Origin: Sediminibacter sp. Hel_I_10
GTDB lineage: Bacteria; Bacteroidota; Bacteroidia; Flavobacteriales; Flavobacteriaceae
Direction of reading: 5' to 3'
DNA length: 64,000 nt
NCBI RefSeq assembly: GCF_000688335.1
Contig: NZ_JHZX01000001.1
Location: forward strand, 1,674,001-1,738,000
Position numbers and translations under genes: made by a program. Positions 34,551 to 43,516 of the stretch are shown here, one piece after another (positions within the stretch are counted from its first letter, which is position 1; every line of letters starts with the position of its first letter). The notes under the pieces are model-generated. The model worked only from the letters and a program-made list of their open reading frames with translations, did no database searches and had not been told where the DNA came from.

Positions 34551-35483
34551 GTGAGCATTTCAAATACTTCCAAATCACATAATTTTGGCGATGCAGTGGC
34601 GACTATAGGCACCTTTGATGGTGTTCATATTGGTCATCAAAAAATTATCAAGAAAATAATTTCTGTCGCTAATTCAAAAGGGCTCAAATCTGTCATCCTT
34701 ACTTTCTTTCCACATCCAAGAATGGTGCTACAGCCAGATTATGATCTTAAACTTTTACATACCATTGAAGAGCGGGAAATTATGCTCAAAAGTTTTGGAT
34801 TGGATCAATTGGTTGTAAAGCCTTTTACAAAGGCTTTTTCTAGTTTGTCTGCTCTAGATTATGTTGAGCAGATTCTAGTAATGGAGCTCAAGGTGAAACA
34901 CGTTATCATTGGATACGATCACCACTTCGGCAAAAACCGGAGCGCAAATATTGATGATCTTAAGGTTTTTGGAGAAAAATTCAATTTTGAAGTCGCCGAA
35001 ATTCCCGCACAGGACATAGAGGAGGTTGCCGTAAGTTCTACTAAAATAAGACAGGCTTTGCTTGATGGCGATTTACAAACGGCAAATTCTTATTTAGGCT
35101 ATCCCTTCTTTTTAACAGGCCAAGTTATTAAAGGAAAAGGTTTAGGCAAAACCATCTCATTTCCTACTGCCAACATCCACATTGAAGCCAAATACAAACT
35201 TATTCCTAAAAATGGAGTTTATGTTGTCTCATCAGAGATTGACTCAAAACCTGTTTACGGGATGATGAATATAGGCACCAACCCAACCGTTAACAATCAA
35301 AATACCCAATCTATAGAAGTGCATTTTTTTGATTTTGACCAAGATCTTTATGGAAAAGAACTTGTCGTTAAAATGCATTTGAGACTTAGAGATGAGCATA
35401 AGTTTAACTCTCTAGAGCAACTCAAATTACAGCTCGACAAAGATAAAGTTGAAGCCAAACACTTCATTAAAACCCATGCGTAA
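34551..35483 (+). CDS. ribF: Bifunctional riboflavin kinase/FAD synthetase
   Basis: A 310-aa enzyme converting riboflavin to FMN and FAD. The N-terminal FAD synthetase domain has TIGTFDGVHIGHQKII near residue 18, FFPHPR, and VIIGYDHHFGKNR; the C-terminal flavokinase domain (about 185-308) has GKGLGKTISFPTANI and GMMNIGTNPT. The predicted start is a GTG at 34551; an ATG at 34544 is out of frame by 7 nt. Length from the GTG fits the family. The HTTM gene overlaps its end by 8 bp. Confidence 0.95.
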   Translation: MSISNTSKSHNFGDAVATIGTFDGVHIGHQKIIKKIISVANSKGLKSVILTFFPHPRMVLQPDYDLKLLHTIEEREIMLKSFGLDQLVVKPFTKAFSSLSALDYVEQILVMELKVKHVIIGYDHHFGKNRSANIDDLKVFGEKFNFEVAEIPAQDIEEVAVSSTKIRQALLDGDLQTANSYLGYPFFLTGQVIKGKGLGKTISFPTANIHIEAKYKLIPKNGVYVVSSEIDSKPVYGMMNIGTNPTVNNQNTQSIEVHFFDFDQDLYGKELVVKMHLRLRDEHKFNSLEQLKLQLDKDKVEAKHFIKTHA

Positions 35484-36798
35484 ATTTCTTTTTAAACATA
35501 TAGACAATAGCGCATTAGTAATCTTCAGAATTATTTTTGGTGCTCTAATTTTTCTAGAAAGTGTTGGCGCCATATTTACAGGCTGGATCAAACGCACCTT
35601 AATTGAGCCTGATTTTACATTTAATTTTATTGGATTTGAGTTTTTACAACCCTTACCCGGTAATTGGATGTACGCCTACTATGCGCTTATGGGACTCTTT
35701 GGATTGATGGTCATGATAGGTTACAAGTACAGATGGAGCATGCTGTCTTTTACTGTAATGTGGAGCGCCGTATACTTAATGCAAAAAACATCTTACAATA
35801 ACCATTATTATTTATTGATGCTGTTGAGTGCCATGATGACCATTGTTCCCGCTCATCAATATTGCTCTGTTGATGCTAGGCAAAATCCAAGTCTAAAATC
35901 AGTCTCGATGCCTAATTGGTGCCGATGGATATTTATCATACAAATGGTTATTGTTTACACCTATGCTGCCAAAGCCAAGATATATCCCGATTGGCTTAAT
36001 CTCACTGTGCCAGAGCTCTTAATGAAGAGCAAGAAAGACTATTTTCTCATTGGAGACCTGCTACAACAGCATTGGATACACTATTTAATTGCCTATGGTG
36101 GAATTCTGTTTGACGGTCTTGTGATCCCACTTTTACTTTGGAAACCAACCCGAAAATTTGCGTTTATTGCCTCTATTTTCTTTCATCTATTCAATTCCTT
36201 TGTTTTTCAAGTAGGTATATTCCCTTACTTATCCCTGGCTTTTGCTTTGTTCTTTTTTGGCCCAAAGACCGTTCACAAAATATTTTTAAAACGAAAACCT
36301 TATTATGACGCGGCCGAAATAAAAGCGCCCAGACACGCCAATGTCTTTATGGCCTTATTTACCGCATATTTTATAATCCAGGCCGTATTGCCTCTAAGAC
36401 AGCACCTCCTGCCCGATGATGTGCTATGGACAGAAGAAGGCCACAGACTCTCGTGGCGCATGATGCTGCGCTCTAAAAGTGGTAGCACGAGCTATAGGGT
36501 AGTGAACAAAACAACAGGTAAAGTGACCCCGATTAGAATGAGTGACTACCTTACCAAAAAGCAGATACGCTCTGCCAGTTCAAAACCAGACGTGATTTGG
36601 CAATTTGCGCAACGCCTAAAGTCTATTTATGCCGAAAAAGGAGAAGACGTAGAAGTGTACGTACGGTCCTATATAAGTGTGAACGGGAAGAAAAGTCAGC
36701 CATTAATTGATCCTAAAGTAGACCTGTCTTCAGTAGAATGGCAACATTTAAGGCATAATGATTGGATTTTACCATCCGTACCAGACGAAAATAAGTGA
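35476..36798 (+). CDS. HTTM-domain membrane protein (gamma-carboxylase-like)
   Basis: A protein of about 440 aa, starting at the ATG at 35476, which overlaps the ribF stop. It has the HTTM (vitamin K-dependent gamma-carboxylase-like) arrangement: several membrane helices over residues 1-290 (IFRIIFGALIFLESV, LMGLFGLMVMIGYKYRW, YLLMLLSAMMTIVPA, FHLFNSFVFQVGIFPYLSL) and a soluble C-terminal part with PLRQHLLPDDVLWTEEGHRLSWRMMLR. Bacterial members are of unknown substrate; gamma-carboxylation is not assured. ribF and HTTM occur together here, with serS after a 51-bp gap. Confidence 0.85.
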   Translation: MRKFLFKHIDNSALVIFRIIFGALIFLESVGAIFTGWIKRTLIEPDFTFNFIGFEFLQPLPGNWMYAYYALMGLFGLMVMIGYKYRWSMLSFTVMWSAVYLMQKTSYNNHYYLLMLLSAMMTIVPAHQYCSVDARQNPSLKSVSMPNWCRWIFIIQMVIVYTYAAKAKIYPDWLNLTVPELLMKSKKDYFLIGDLLQQHWIHYLIAYGGILFDGLVIPLLLWKPTRKFAFIASIFFHLFNSFVFQVGIFPYLSLAFALFFFGPKTVHKIFLKRKPYYDAAEIKAPRHANVFMALFTAYFIIQAVLPLRQHLLPDDVLWTEEGHRLSWRMMLRSKSGSTSYRVVNKTTGKVTPIRMSDYLTKKQIRSASSKPDVIWQFAQRLKSIYAEKGEDVEVYVRSYISVNGKKSQPLIDPKVDLSSVEWQHLRHNDWILPSVPDENK

Positions 36799-36849
36799 CA
36801 AATCGCTAAATTCGCAGTCTCACATTTCCAACGAAAATTTCAGAAACAC

Positions 36850-38118
36850 ATGTTACAAGTTGCAGTTATAAAAGCACATAAGAACGACATCATCAAAAGT
36901 TTGGCTAAACGAAACATTGATGCCAAAGCGATGATAGAAGATGCTATTTCTCTAGATGAAAAACGAAAAACCATCCAAACCCAACTGGATGCTACTTTAG
37001 CTGAAGCCAACAGTATTTCTAAGGAAATCGGAAATCTTTACAAATCGGGAAAAGCAGAAGAGGCCAATAATCTCAAGGAAAAAACCACACAACTAAAGGA
37101 AGACTCTAAAGTACTTTCTGATGACTTACAAGAAACCACCGGTGCGTTAACCGAGATTTTATATAAAATACCAAACGTTCCCAATCCTCTTGTGCCTTCT
37201 GGAAATTCTGACGAAGACAATGAAGAGGTGTTTCGTGAGGGTGATATCCCAAAATTATATGACGGCGCCCAACCGCATTGGGAACTCGCTAAAAAATACG
37301 ACATCATTGATTTTGAGTTGGGCACTAAAATTACAGGTGCAGGCTTTCCTGTGTACAAAGGAAAAGGTGCTAGATTACAACGTGCTCTTATTGCCTATTT
37401 TTTAGATAAAAATACAGCAGCCGGATACACAGAATATCAATTACCGCATTTGGTAAATGAAGCTTCTGGTTACGGTACAGGACAGTTGCCAGATAAAGAA
37501 GGCCAAATGTATCACGTGGGAATAGATGATTTATACCTCATCCCTACCGCTGAAGTTCCAGCGACCAATTTATTCAGAGACGATATTTTAGCTGAAGCCG
37601 ATTTACCGGTCAAAATCACTGGATATACACCTTGTTTTAGAAGAGAAGCAGGAAGTTATGGCGCTCACGTTAGAGGACTAAACAGGCTGCATCAATTTGA
37701 TAAAGTCGAAATTTTAAGGGTAGAACATCCGTCTAAATCTTACGAAGCTTTGGAGGATATGGTCAATCACGTTAAAGGGATTTTAAGAGAACTGAAATTA
37801 CCTTATCGCATCTTACGCTTGTGCGGTGGCGATCTTGGTTTTACTTCTGCCTTAACTTATGATTTTGAGTTGTTTTCAACAGCACAAGATCGCTGGTTAG
37901 AAATATCTAGCGTTTCTAATTTTGAAACCTTTCAGGCCAACCGCTTGAAACTGCGTTTTAAAAATCAAGAAGGTAAAACAGAATTGTGCCATACTTTGAA
38001 CGGAAGCTCACTGGCATTACCTAGAGTTCTTGCGGGAATTCTAGAGAACTACCAAACCGAAGACGGCATCAATATCCCAGAAGTACTGATTCCTTATACT
38101 GGATTCTCTAAAATTTGA
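36850..38118 (+). CDS. serS: Seryl-tRNA synthetase
   Basis: A 422-aa class II synthetase that charges tRNA-Ser. The N-terminal coiled-coil arm is at residues 30-105. The catalytic core follows, with the HWELAKKYDIIDFE segment, the TxE serine loop (LIPTAEVPATNLF), motif 2 (CFRREAGSYG) and motif 3 near the end (NGSSLALPRVLAGILENYQ). Full length. A weak promoter-like TAAATTCG lies at 36807-36814, inside the 51-bp gap after the HTTM gene. Confidence 0.97.
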   Translation: MLQVAVIKAHKNDIIKSLAKRNIDAKAMIEDAISLDEKRKTIQTQLDATLAEANSISKEIGNLYKSGKAEEANNLKEKTTQLKEDSKVLSDDLQETTGALTEILYKIPNVPNPLVPSGNSDEDNEEVFREGDIPKLYDGAQPHWELAKKYDIIDFELGTKITGAGFPVYKGKGARLQRALIAYFLDKNTAAGYTEYQLPHLVNEASGYGTGQLPDKEGQMYHVGIDDLYLIPTAEVPATNLFRDDILAEADLPVKITGYTPCFRREAGSYGAHVRGLNRLHQFDKVEILRVEHPSKSYEALEDMVNHVKGILRELKLPYRILRLCGGDLGFTSALTYDFELFSTAQDRWLEISSVSNFETFQANRLKLRFKNQEGKTELCHTLNGSSLALPRVLAGILENYQTEDGINIPEVLIPYTGFSKI

Positions 38119-38190
38119 TTTTGTAGGAATTTTACTTTAATTAATCGTTTAAATGCTAAAATTTCATGCTGTTTGACGATTTTATCCCTT

Positions 38191-38219
38191 TTTGTTTTGT
38201 GTTTTCGACAATATTTTTG
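38191..38219 (+). promoter_or_regulatory. Promoter (TTTG, 17 bp, TATTTTTG) of a small transcript
   Basis: A -33 element TTTG at 38191-38194 and a -7 element TATTTTTG at 38212-38219, both matching the Bacteroidota consensus, with 17-bp spacing. The predicted start is near 38227, inside the serS to TPR-gene gap. Confidence 0.55.
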
Positions 38220-38254
38220 AATATTGAACGTAGAACCCGAAATACCTACTTATC

Positions 38255-38323
38255 ATGAAAAATATCAAACGCATTGTTCTGCTTGTTGTCCTAATTGTTA
38301 TGGCAAGTAAAGTATTTTTATAA
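38255..38323 (+). CDS. 22-codon ORF, possible small membrane peptide
   Basis: ATG at 38255, TAA at 38321-38323. The product starts MKNIKRIVLLVVLIVMAS and ends KVFL: two basic residues, then a hydrophobic segment of about 13 residues, as in small single-pass peptides. It begins about 28 nt after the predicted start of a transcript that ends at a strong terminator (38452-38481). Translation is not proven; the RNA itself could be the functional product. Not recognised. Confidence 0.35.
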   Translation: MKNIKRIVLLVVLIVMASKVFL

Positions 38324-38451
38324 TACTTTTTAAAGACCTTAATTGATCTATTTTCTAAAGTTTAGCACTCTAGAAATAACGTTATCATAATTATTAGCAG
38401 AATAAAAAATCAGTTTATAGAAATCGATTAATAGCCATTTATTTTGTTGAT

Positions 38452-38481
38452 AATGCCCAAACATTAGTTTGGGCATTTTTT
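38452..38481 (+). terminator. Strong terminator of the small transcript
   Basis: A perfect 11-bp stem: AATGCCCAAAC at 38452-38462 pairs with GTTTGGGCATT at 38467-38477 around ATTA, followed by T residues to 38481. Confidence 0.9.
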
Positions 38482-38524
38482 GTGATTTATAAAAACATTC
38501 ACAATAAGAACTGCGCTCCTTTGT

Positions 38525-38532
38525 TATCTTTG
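38525..38532 (+). promoter_or_regulatory. -7 promoter element (TATCTTTG) that decides the start of the TPR gene
   Basis: A perfect TAnnTTTG match 28 bp before the ATG at 38560. It lies inside the longer open frame from 38482, so the upstream in-frame start is unlikely to be used. Confidence 0.65.
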
Positions 38533-38559
38533 AACCTATCGATACCTAAAATCAATAAA

Positions 38560-40335
38560 ATGACGCGCTTAAACCTAATCCTTTGTTTATTATTGAGCAC
38601 CTTGGCCTTTTCCCAGAGTGAGCAATTGGCCGAAGATTATTTTAATCGTGGAGAGTTCAATAAAGCGCTTTTAAGTTACCAAAGTTTATATCAGAAGAAA
38701 AACGACTCCAAATATTTTGATAAAATTATCGAATCGCTTCAGCAGTTGGAGCGCTACCAAGAATCAGATAGCTTACTTAAAGACCGCTTGGTAAAAATCA
38801 ATTACCCATCGGTACTTGTGGAACTAGGGTACAACTATCAACTTCAAGACAGTACGAGCCTATCAGAAAGCTACTATCAACAAGCTATTGATAAAATAGA
38901 CGAAAACCCCAATTATTCTTACGGCGTAGCAAGACGGTTTGAAGATTATTCGCTTTTAGACCAGGCTATCATTGTCTACAAAAAAGGGATGGCACTTAAT
39001 CCCGATTATGATTTTAGTCGTCAAATGGCGAGAATTTATGGAGAGCAAGGCAATATTGAGCTCTTATTTTCAAGCTATATGGACTATATAGATACTAAAC
39101 CTAATTTTCTAAATAACGTGAAAAGAGCGTTTAGTGATTTTGTTTCAGAAAATGGAGAAAGTGAAAACAATCAACTCTTAAGAAAGCTCTTACTCAAAAA
39201 ACTACAAGCCCAACCAGATGAGTATTGGTATGATCTACTGAGTTGGCTTTATGTACAACAAAAAGATTTTGATAAGGCCTTCATTCAAGAAAAAGCACTC
39301 TATAGAAGAAATCAAGAAAGCTTGAGCAGAATCATGGATCTTGCACTTACCACCAATCACGCAGGAGAAAAAGAGACTGCGACCGATATCTTTAACTTTA
39401 TTCTTGAAAACTCACAAGACATTGAAACCCTCTTAACGGCCCATCAATACCTTTTAGACATGCAAGTGGAGGCTGCACAAGCTTCGGATTTTGAGTCTAT
39501 TGATTCTAAATACCAATCGCTTTTTGAAAAGTATGGTACTTTCGAGCCAACTTTATCCCTTCAAATTTCCTACGGAAATTTTCTCGCTTTCTATGATAAC
39601 CAACCTAAGGAAGCCAGTGAGTTCCTTAAAAAAACTTTAAAATTACCGCTATCCAATTACCAAGAAGCGACCGTAAAATTAAAACTGGCTGACATTCTTG
39701 TGTTACAAGAACGCTTTAATGAGGCACTTATTTACTACTCTCAAATTCAAGCCAACTTAAAAAATAGTACCATTGCTCAAGAAGCACGATTTAAAGTTGC
39801 TAAAACCAGTTATTACAAGGGCGATTTTGAATGGGCAGAATCACAGCTTAAAATATTAAAATCTTCTACCTCGCAATTAATTGCTAATGATGCGCTTGAT
39901 TTAAAACTGCTCATTTCAGATAATAAAGATGAAGACTCTTTACAAATCGCCTTAAAACTATACGCAAAGTCTGATTTGTTATCGTTTCAGAATAAAAATG
40001 ATGACGCCATTGCCCTACTAAGCAAAATTTTGACAGAGCATAAAGGCGAGACCATTGAAGATCAAGCATTATTTAAGCAGGCAAAGCTTTACGAAAAAAA
40101 GGGTCAATGGGAAAAAGCAGCTTCTAATTATGAGTATATCATTGCTAATTATAGAGATGAGATTCTTGCCGACGACGCCTATTTTTATCTAGCAGAACTA
40201 TATGAAAATGAATTAGGGCTCCCTGAAAAAGCGAAACCTTTATATGAGAACATTCTTTTTAATCATCAAGACAGCATCTATTTTATAGAGGCCAGAAAAC
40301 GCTTTAGAATGTTGCGAGGCGATGCCATCAACTAA
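38560..40335 (+). CDS. Periplasmic TPR protein
   Basis: A protein of about 591 aa with a signal peptide (LNLILCLLLSTLAFSQ) and TPR repeats throughout: AEDYFNRGEFNKALLSYQ near the N-terminus, QAIIVYKKGMALNPDYDF, and YEKKGQWEKAASNYEYII then FYLAELYENELGLPEKAKPLY near the end. The last repeats resemble YbgF/BamD-like tripartite units. It probably works as a scaffold or assembly factor in the envelope; partners are not known. The start at 38560 agrees with the promoter at 38525-38532. It is followed by the DUF4286 gene after 56 bp. Confidence 0.88.
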   Translation: MTRLNLILCLLLSTLAFSQSEQLAEDYFNRGEFNKALLSYQSLYQKKNDSKYFDKIIESLQQLERYQESDSLLKDRLVKINYPSVLVELGYNYQLQDSTSLSESYYQQAIDKIDENPNYSYGVARRFEDYSLLDQAIIVYKKGMALNPDYDFSRQMARIYGEQGNIELLFSSYMDYIDTKPNFLNNVKRAFSDFVSENGESENNQLLRKLLLKKLQAQPDEYWYDLLSWLYVQQKDFDKAFIQEKALYRRNQESLSRIMDLALTTNHAGEKETATDIFNFILENSQDIETLLTAHQYLLDMQVEAAQASDFESIDSKYQSLFEKYGTFEPTLSLQISYGNFLAFYDNQPKEASEFLKKTLKLPLSNYQEATVKLKLADILVLQERFNEALIYYSQIQANLKNSTIAQEARFKVAKTSYYKGDFEWAESQLKILKSSTSQLIANDALDLKLLISDNKDEDSLQIALKLYAKSDLLSFQNKNDDAIALLSKILTEHKGETIEDQALFKQAKLYEKKGQWEKAASNYEYIIANYRDEILADDAYFYLAELYENELGLPEKAKPLYENILFNHQDSIYFIEARKRFRMLRGDAIN

Positions 40336-40391
40336 AACAATTTAGAGCAATTTCTTTAATTCAATTTTAAACTTTTCGAAATTTACCAACT

Positions 40392-40721
40392 ATGATTATA
40401 TATAACGTTACCATAAATATAGACGATAGCGCCCATGATGAATGGCTCACTTGGATGAAGAACGAGCACATCCCACAAGTACTGGGAACAGGAAAATTTA
40501 ATAATGCCACATTTTCGCAAGTCTTGGTCGAAGAAGATATGGGTGGCAAAACCTACTCAGTGCAATACCGCGCCTTTTCAAGAGCAGCTCTGGATGCGTA
40601 TTATAAAGAGCACGCCGAAAAGCTAAGAAACGAAGGACTTAAAAAATTTGCAGACAAAATGCTCTCATTTAGAACGGAGCTAGAAATTGTAGACGAATAT
40701 AACATTGAGGTCAATTCATAA
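40392..40721 (+). CDS. DUF4286 family protein
   Basis: A 109-aa cytoplasmic protein without signal peptide. It has the family features MIIYNVTINIDDS at the N-terminus, WMKNEHIPQVLGTGKF, and QYRAFSRAALDAYY, consistent with a small ferredoxin-like fold dimer. Function unknown. It ends just at the bidirectional terminator at 40721-40750 and may be co-transcribed with the TPR gene upstream. Confidence 0.88.
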   Translation: MIIYNVTINIDDSAHDEWLTWMKNEHIPQVLGTGKFNNATFSQVLVEEDMGGKTYSVQYRAFSRAALDAYYKEHAEKLRNEGLKKFADKMLSFRTELEIVDEYNIEVNS

Positions 40722-40750
40722 AAAAAGCCACCAAAATTGGTGGCTTTTTT
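40721..40750. terminator. Bidirectional terminator between DUF4286 and DUF3127 genes
   Basis: GCCACCAA (40727-40734) pairs with TTGGTGGC (40737-40744), flanked by six A on the left and six T on the right, so it serves the converging genes on both strands. Confidence 0.9.
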
Positions 40751-40769
40751 GTAAAAGTATATTCCTTAT

Positions 40770-41144
40770 TTAAAAAGGCAGATCGTCATGATCTTCCTCA
40801 TTTAGATTGGTTGCAGGCTCAAATGCTTCATTTGGAGCGGCAGGTGGCACATTGCCTCCTTGAGACGCTTGTGCGCCTTCAATTCTCCATCCTTGAACAG
40901 AGTTAAAATACTTAGTCTCACCTTGTGGATTAACCCATTCGCGACCTCTTAAATTGATATTCACCTTAACGGGTTGACCAACTTGGTAAGCATTTAATAA
41001 ATCGGTTTTGTCTTGAACAAATTCAACTAAAATATGCTGTGGGTACTGCTCTTCTGTAGTCACGACCAATTCTCTTTTTCTAAACCCATTACTTCCAAAT
41101 GTTTGGGTCTCTCCTATCATTTTGATTTTTCCTTGTACTTCCAT
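40770..41144 (-). CDS. DUF3127 domain protein (OB-fold/SSB-like)
   Basis: A 124-aa protein. The DUF3127 domain occupies residues 1-85 (GSNGFRKRELVVTTEEQYPQ, then GREWVNPQGETKYFNSVQGW), an OB-like small beta barrel. The C-terminus is disordered and acidic and ends in HDDLPF, which closely resembles the SSB tip (DDDIPF) that recruits repair and replication proteins. This suggests nucleic-acid binding, though the family is uncharacterised. It lies 38 bp after the flavin-reductase gene on the same strand. Confidence 0.88.
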   Translation of the reverse strand: MEVQGKIKMIGETQTFGSNGFRKRELVVTTEEQYPQHILVEFVQDKTDLLNAYQVGQPVKVNINLRGREWVNPQGETKYFNSVQGWRIEGAQASQGGNVPPAAPNEAFEPATNLNEEDHDDLPF

Positions 41145-41182
41145 GTTATCTTTACTTATAATTAATTATTCTGTTTTCTTAT

Positions 41183-42052
41183 TTATGACAAGAGCAATTT
41201 CCATGCACTATCAACATCGCCAAAGCTTAAATAATTTCTGGCAATTTTATGCTTTTCTCGCTGTGTCATCTCTGCTATATTTGGATAGCGCTCACTTACT
41301 GTTTTGATAAATGTAGAGATCTCGTCTTCACTTGGCAAGGTTTCTACATTACCCAACATTCCTAAATCATTACCGGTAAGAATCATGCTATTTTTAACCA
41401 CATCTGGCATGGCATCAACACCAATTCCTAAGGTGGATAGCGGTTTAGGAATTTCAAAAAAGCCCTTTTTAGCTCTGCTGTAATAACTTCCTCCGGCTCT
41501 AGACACTAAGTCTAATTTTTTTTGATCTATAATCCCATTCTCGTCCAAAACATCTGGCGATACATGAAATTTGACCACTTCGCAAATGATTAAATTACCC
41601 GCACCTCCCTCATTTCCTAAAGAGATGATATCATTGATTTTACATTCAAATTGCACAGGAGACTCTGCTACCCTAAATGGTTTTACCACATCTGATGCAA
41701 GCATCGTTAAGCCTGCCTTCTCAAATTCATTGACCCCATCTCCATATTCTGTGCTACTCAATGACATTTGCTGCACAATATCATAACTCACCACATTGAT
41801 CACCACTTCTTTTGTGGCTTCAGCATTCTCTAATGTATGCTTTGTCGTGTTATCTCTAACACGTCGTGCTGGAGAGAAAACCAATATTGGTGGATTGGAA
41901 CTAAACACGTTAAAATAACTAAACGGCGAAAGATTTGGTTTTCCATCGCTATCTATAGTACTTGCAAAGGCAATAGGCCTAGGCGCAACGGCACTTAATA
42001 AGTGACCGTGCAGTGTTGCTGTAGAAATTGTTTTTGGATCAAATGAAACCAT
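41183..42052 (-). CDS. Flavin reductase-like family protein
   Basis: A 289-aa FMN-binding split-barrel protein. PRPIAFASTIDSDGKPNLSPFSYFN near residue 30 (given here in parts) and NPPILVFSPARR, then DTTKHTLENAEATKEVVIN mark the flavin reductase-like domain, where FMN binds. The C-terminal about 80 residues are an extra helical part common in the Bacteroidota version. Substrate unknown. A promoter-like element lies at 42103-42110, and DUF3127 follows in the same unit. Confidence 0.9.
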   Translation of the reverse strand: MVSFDPKTISTATLHGHLLSAVAPRPIAFASTIDSDGKPNLSPFSYFNVFSSNPPILVFSPARRVRDNTTKHTLENAEATKEVVINVVSYDIVQQMSLSSTEYGDGVNEFEKAGLTMLASDVVKPFRVAESPVQFECKINDIISLGNEGGAGNLIICEVVKFHVSPDVLDENGIIDQKKLDLVSRAGGSYYSRAKKGFFEIPKPLSTLGIGVDAMPDVVKNSMILTGNDLGMLGNVETLPSEDEISTFIKTVSERYPNIAEMTQREKHKIARNYLSFGDVDSAWKLLLS

Positions 42053-42102
42053 GCAATACGCTCTATTCTAATTTGTTAGTTTGATTTTTCTAAGTGTGAT
42101 TG

Positions 42103-42110
42103 CAAATGTA
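42103..42110 (-). promoter_or_regulatory. -7 promoter element (TACATTTG, minus strand) for flavin reductase/DUF3127
   Basis: The plus strand reads CAAATGTA, 50 bp upstream of the ATG at 42052. Confidence 0.55.
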
Positions 42111-42230
42111 ACGATATTGATTTTGTTATAAAAACGATTTGTCGGTAGACCAACACAATATTATCAACATAATTGCTTTATATTTAAAAGCCTTGAAGGG
42201 CTTCAGGTCTTAAATTAAAACCATTCATCA

Positions 42231-43436
42231 ATGGCATTGCATATCAATAGAAATTATACCCGATGGGCCATCATCATCACTTCCTTTATTATCATTTCGC
42301 TCATTCTTTGGAATACCTATGTGTTTTTTCAATATTTCAAGTCTGAAGAACAGGCAAAAATGAAAATTTGGACCAATGCTTACGTTGAATTTTCTAATGA
42401 TGTGAATAGCATTATTTCAGGCACTGACAATATTGAAATCAATAAAGTGGCAGAAGGTATTGTTATAGATACCACGCTAACTACACCTTTGTTATTATTA
42501 GGCAAAAACGATAAAATTATAAGTTCTAGAAACATTACGCCCTACGCAAACAGCAATGACACAAGAGATTTAAAAATTGATTCTGCTTATGTTCAGGATA
42601 ATTACAAAGCGCTAATAGAACGCTTTTCAAAAGAGAATCCACCCGTAATCCTAGAGAACCTCAACCAAACGCTTTACTACGGAAATTCGCCACTACTAAA
42701 CAAATTAAAATATTATCCGCTGGCACTTTTAGTCATTATTGTACTCTTTGCGGCATTGGCCTATTTCTTTTATAAAAGCTCAAAAACAGCAGATCAAAAT
42801 AAATTGTGGACGGGAATGGCAAAGGAAACCGCACATCAAATTGGCACACCATTATCCTCTTTGGTAGGTTGGACTGAAATTTTACGATCCGAAAACGTAG
42901 ATCCTGATTATTTGATTGAAATTGAAAAGGACATTAACAGACTCCAGACCATCACCGATCGCTTCAGCAAAATAGGCTCTATTCCTACGCTCAAAAAAGC
43001 AGATATTGTTGAAGAAACCATTGCGTCCTATGAATACCTTAAAGCGCGCTCCTCAAAACTGATTGACTTTGAACTAGATGCCCCAAGTAAAGCCATAACT
43101 GTAAATCTAAACGCGCAGTTATATAGCTGGACCATTGAAAACCTTGTTAAAAATGCCATTGATGCCATGAGAGGTAAAGGCAAACTTAAACTTGTCATTT
43201 CCGAAGATGAAAATCACGTTAAGATCAAGGTTACAGATACAGGAAAAGGGCTTTCTAAAGTTAAATTCAACACTATTTTTCAACCGGGTTATACCAGTAA
43301 AAAAAGAGGTTGGGGCCTAGGTTTATCTCTTGCCAAGCGTATTGTAGAAGATTATCACAATGGCAGAATAAAAGTGTTGCAATCTGAAATAGGAAAAGGG
43401 ACCACCATGCAAATTTCATTAAAAAAAGTATCTTAG
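42231..43436 (+). CDS. Sensor histidine kinase
   Basis: A 401-aa membrane kinase. One transmembrane helix at about residues 13-32 and another at about 163-183 bracket a periplasmic sensor part of about 130 residues. The H-box AKETAHQIGTPLSSL places the phosphorylated histidine at 202. The ATPase domain follows with the N-box ENLVKNAIDAM, the G1-box DTGKG and the G2-box GWGLGLSLAKRIV. There is no HAMP domain of normal length between the second helix and the H-box. No response regulator is adjacent, so it is an orphan here. It is divergent from the flavin-reductase gene. Confidence 0.93.
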   Translation: MALHINRNYTRWAIIITSFIIISLILWNTYVFFQYFKSEEQAKMKIWTNAYVEFSNDVNSIISGTDNIEINKVAEGIVIDTTLTTPLLLLGKNDKIISSRNITPYANSNDTRDLKIDSAYVQDNYKALIERFSKENPPVILENLNQTLYYGNSPLLNKLKYYPLALLVIIVLFAALAYFFYKSSKTADQNKLWTGMAKETAHQIGTPLSSLVGWTEILRSENVDPDYLIEIEKDINRLQTITDRFSKIGSIPTLKKADIVEETIASYEYLKARSSKLIDFELDAPSKAITVNLNAQLYSWTIENLVKNAIDAMRGKGKLKLVISEDENHVKIKVTDTGKGLSKVKFNTIFQPGYTSKKRGWGLGLSLAKRIVEDYHNGRIKVLQSEIGKGTTMQISLKKVS

Positions 43437-43516
43437 TATTAAAATCTATTCGATCTTTACACCCTCTTAATGGTCACACAATAAGATCTAAAGATATCTA
43501 AAGCAATACATTATTA

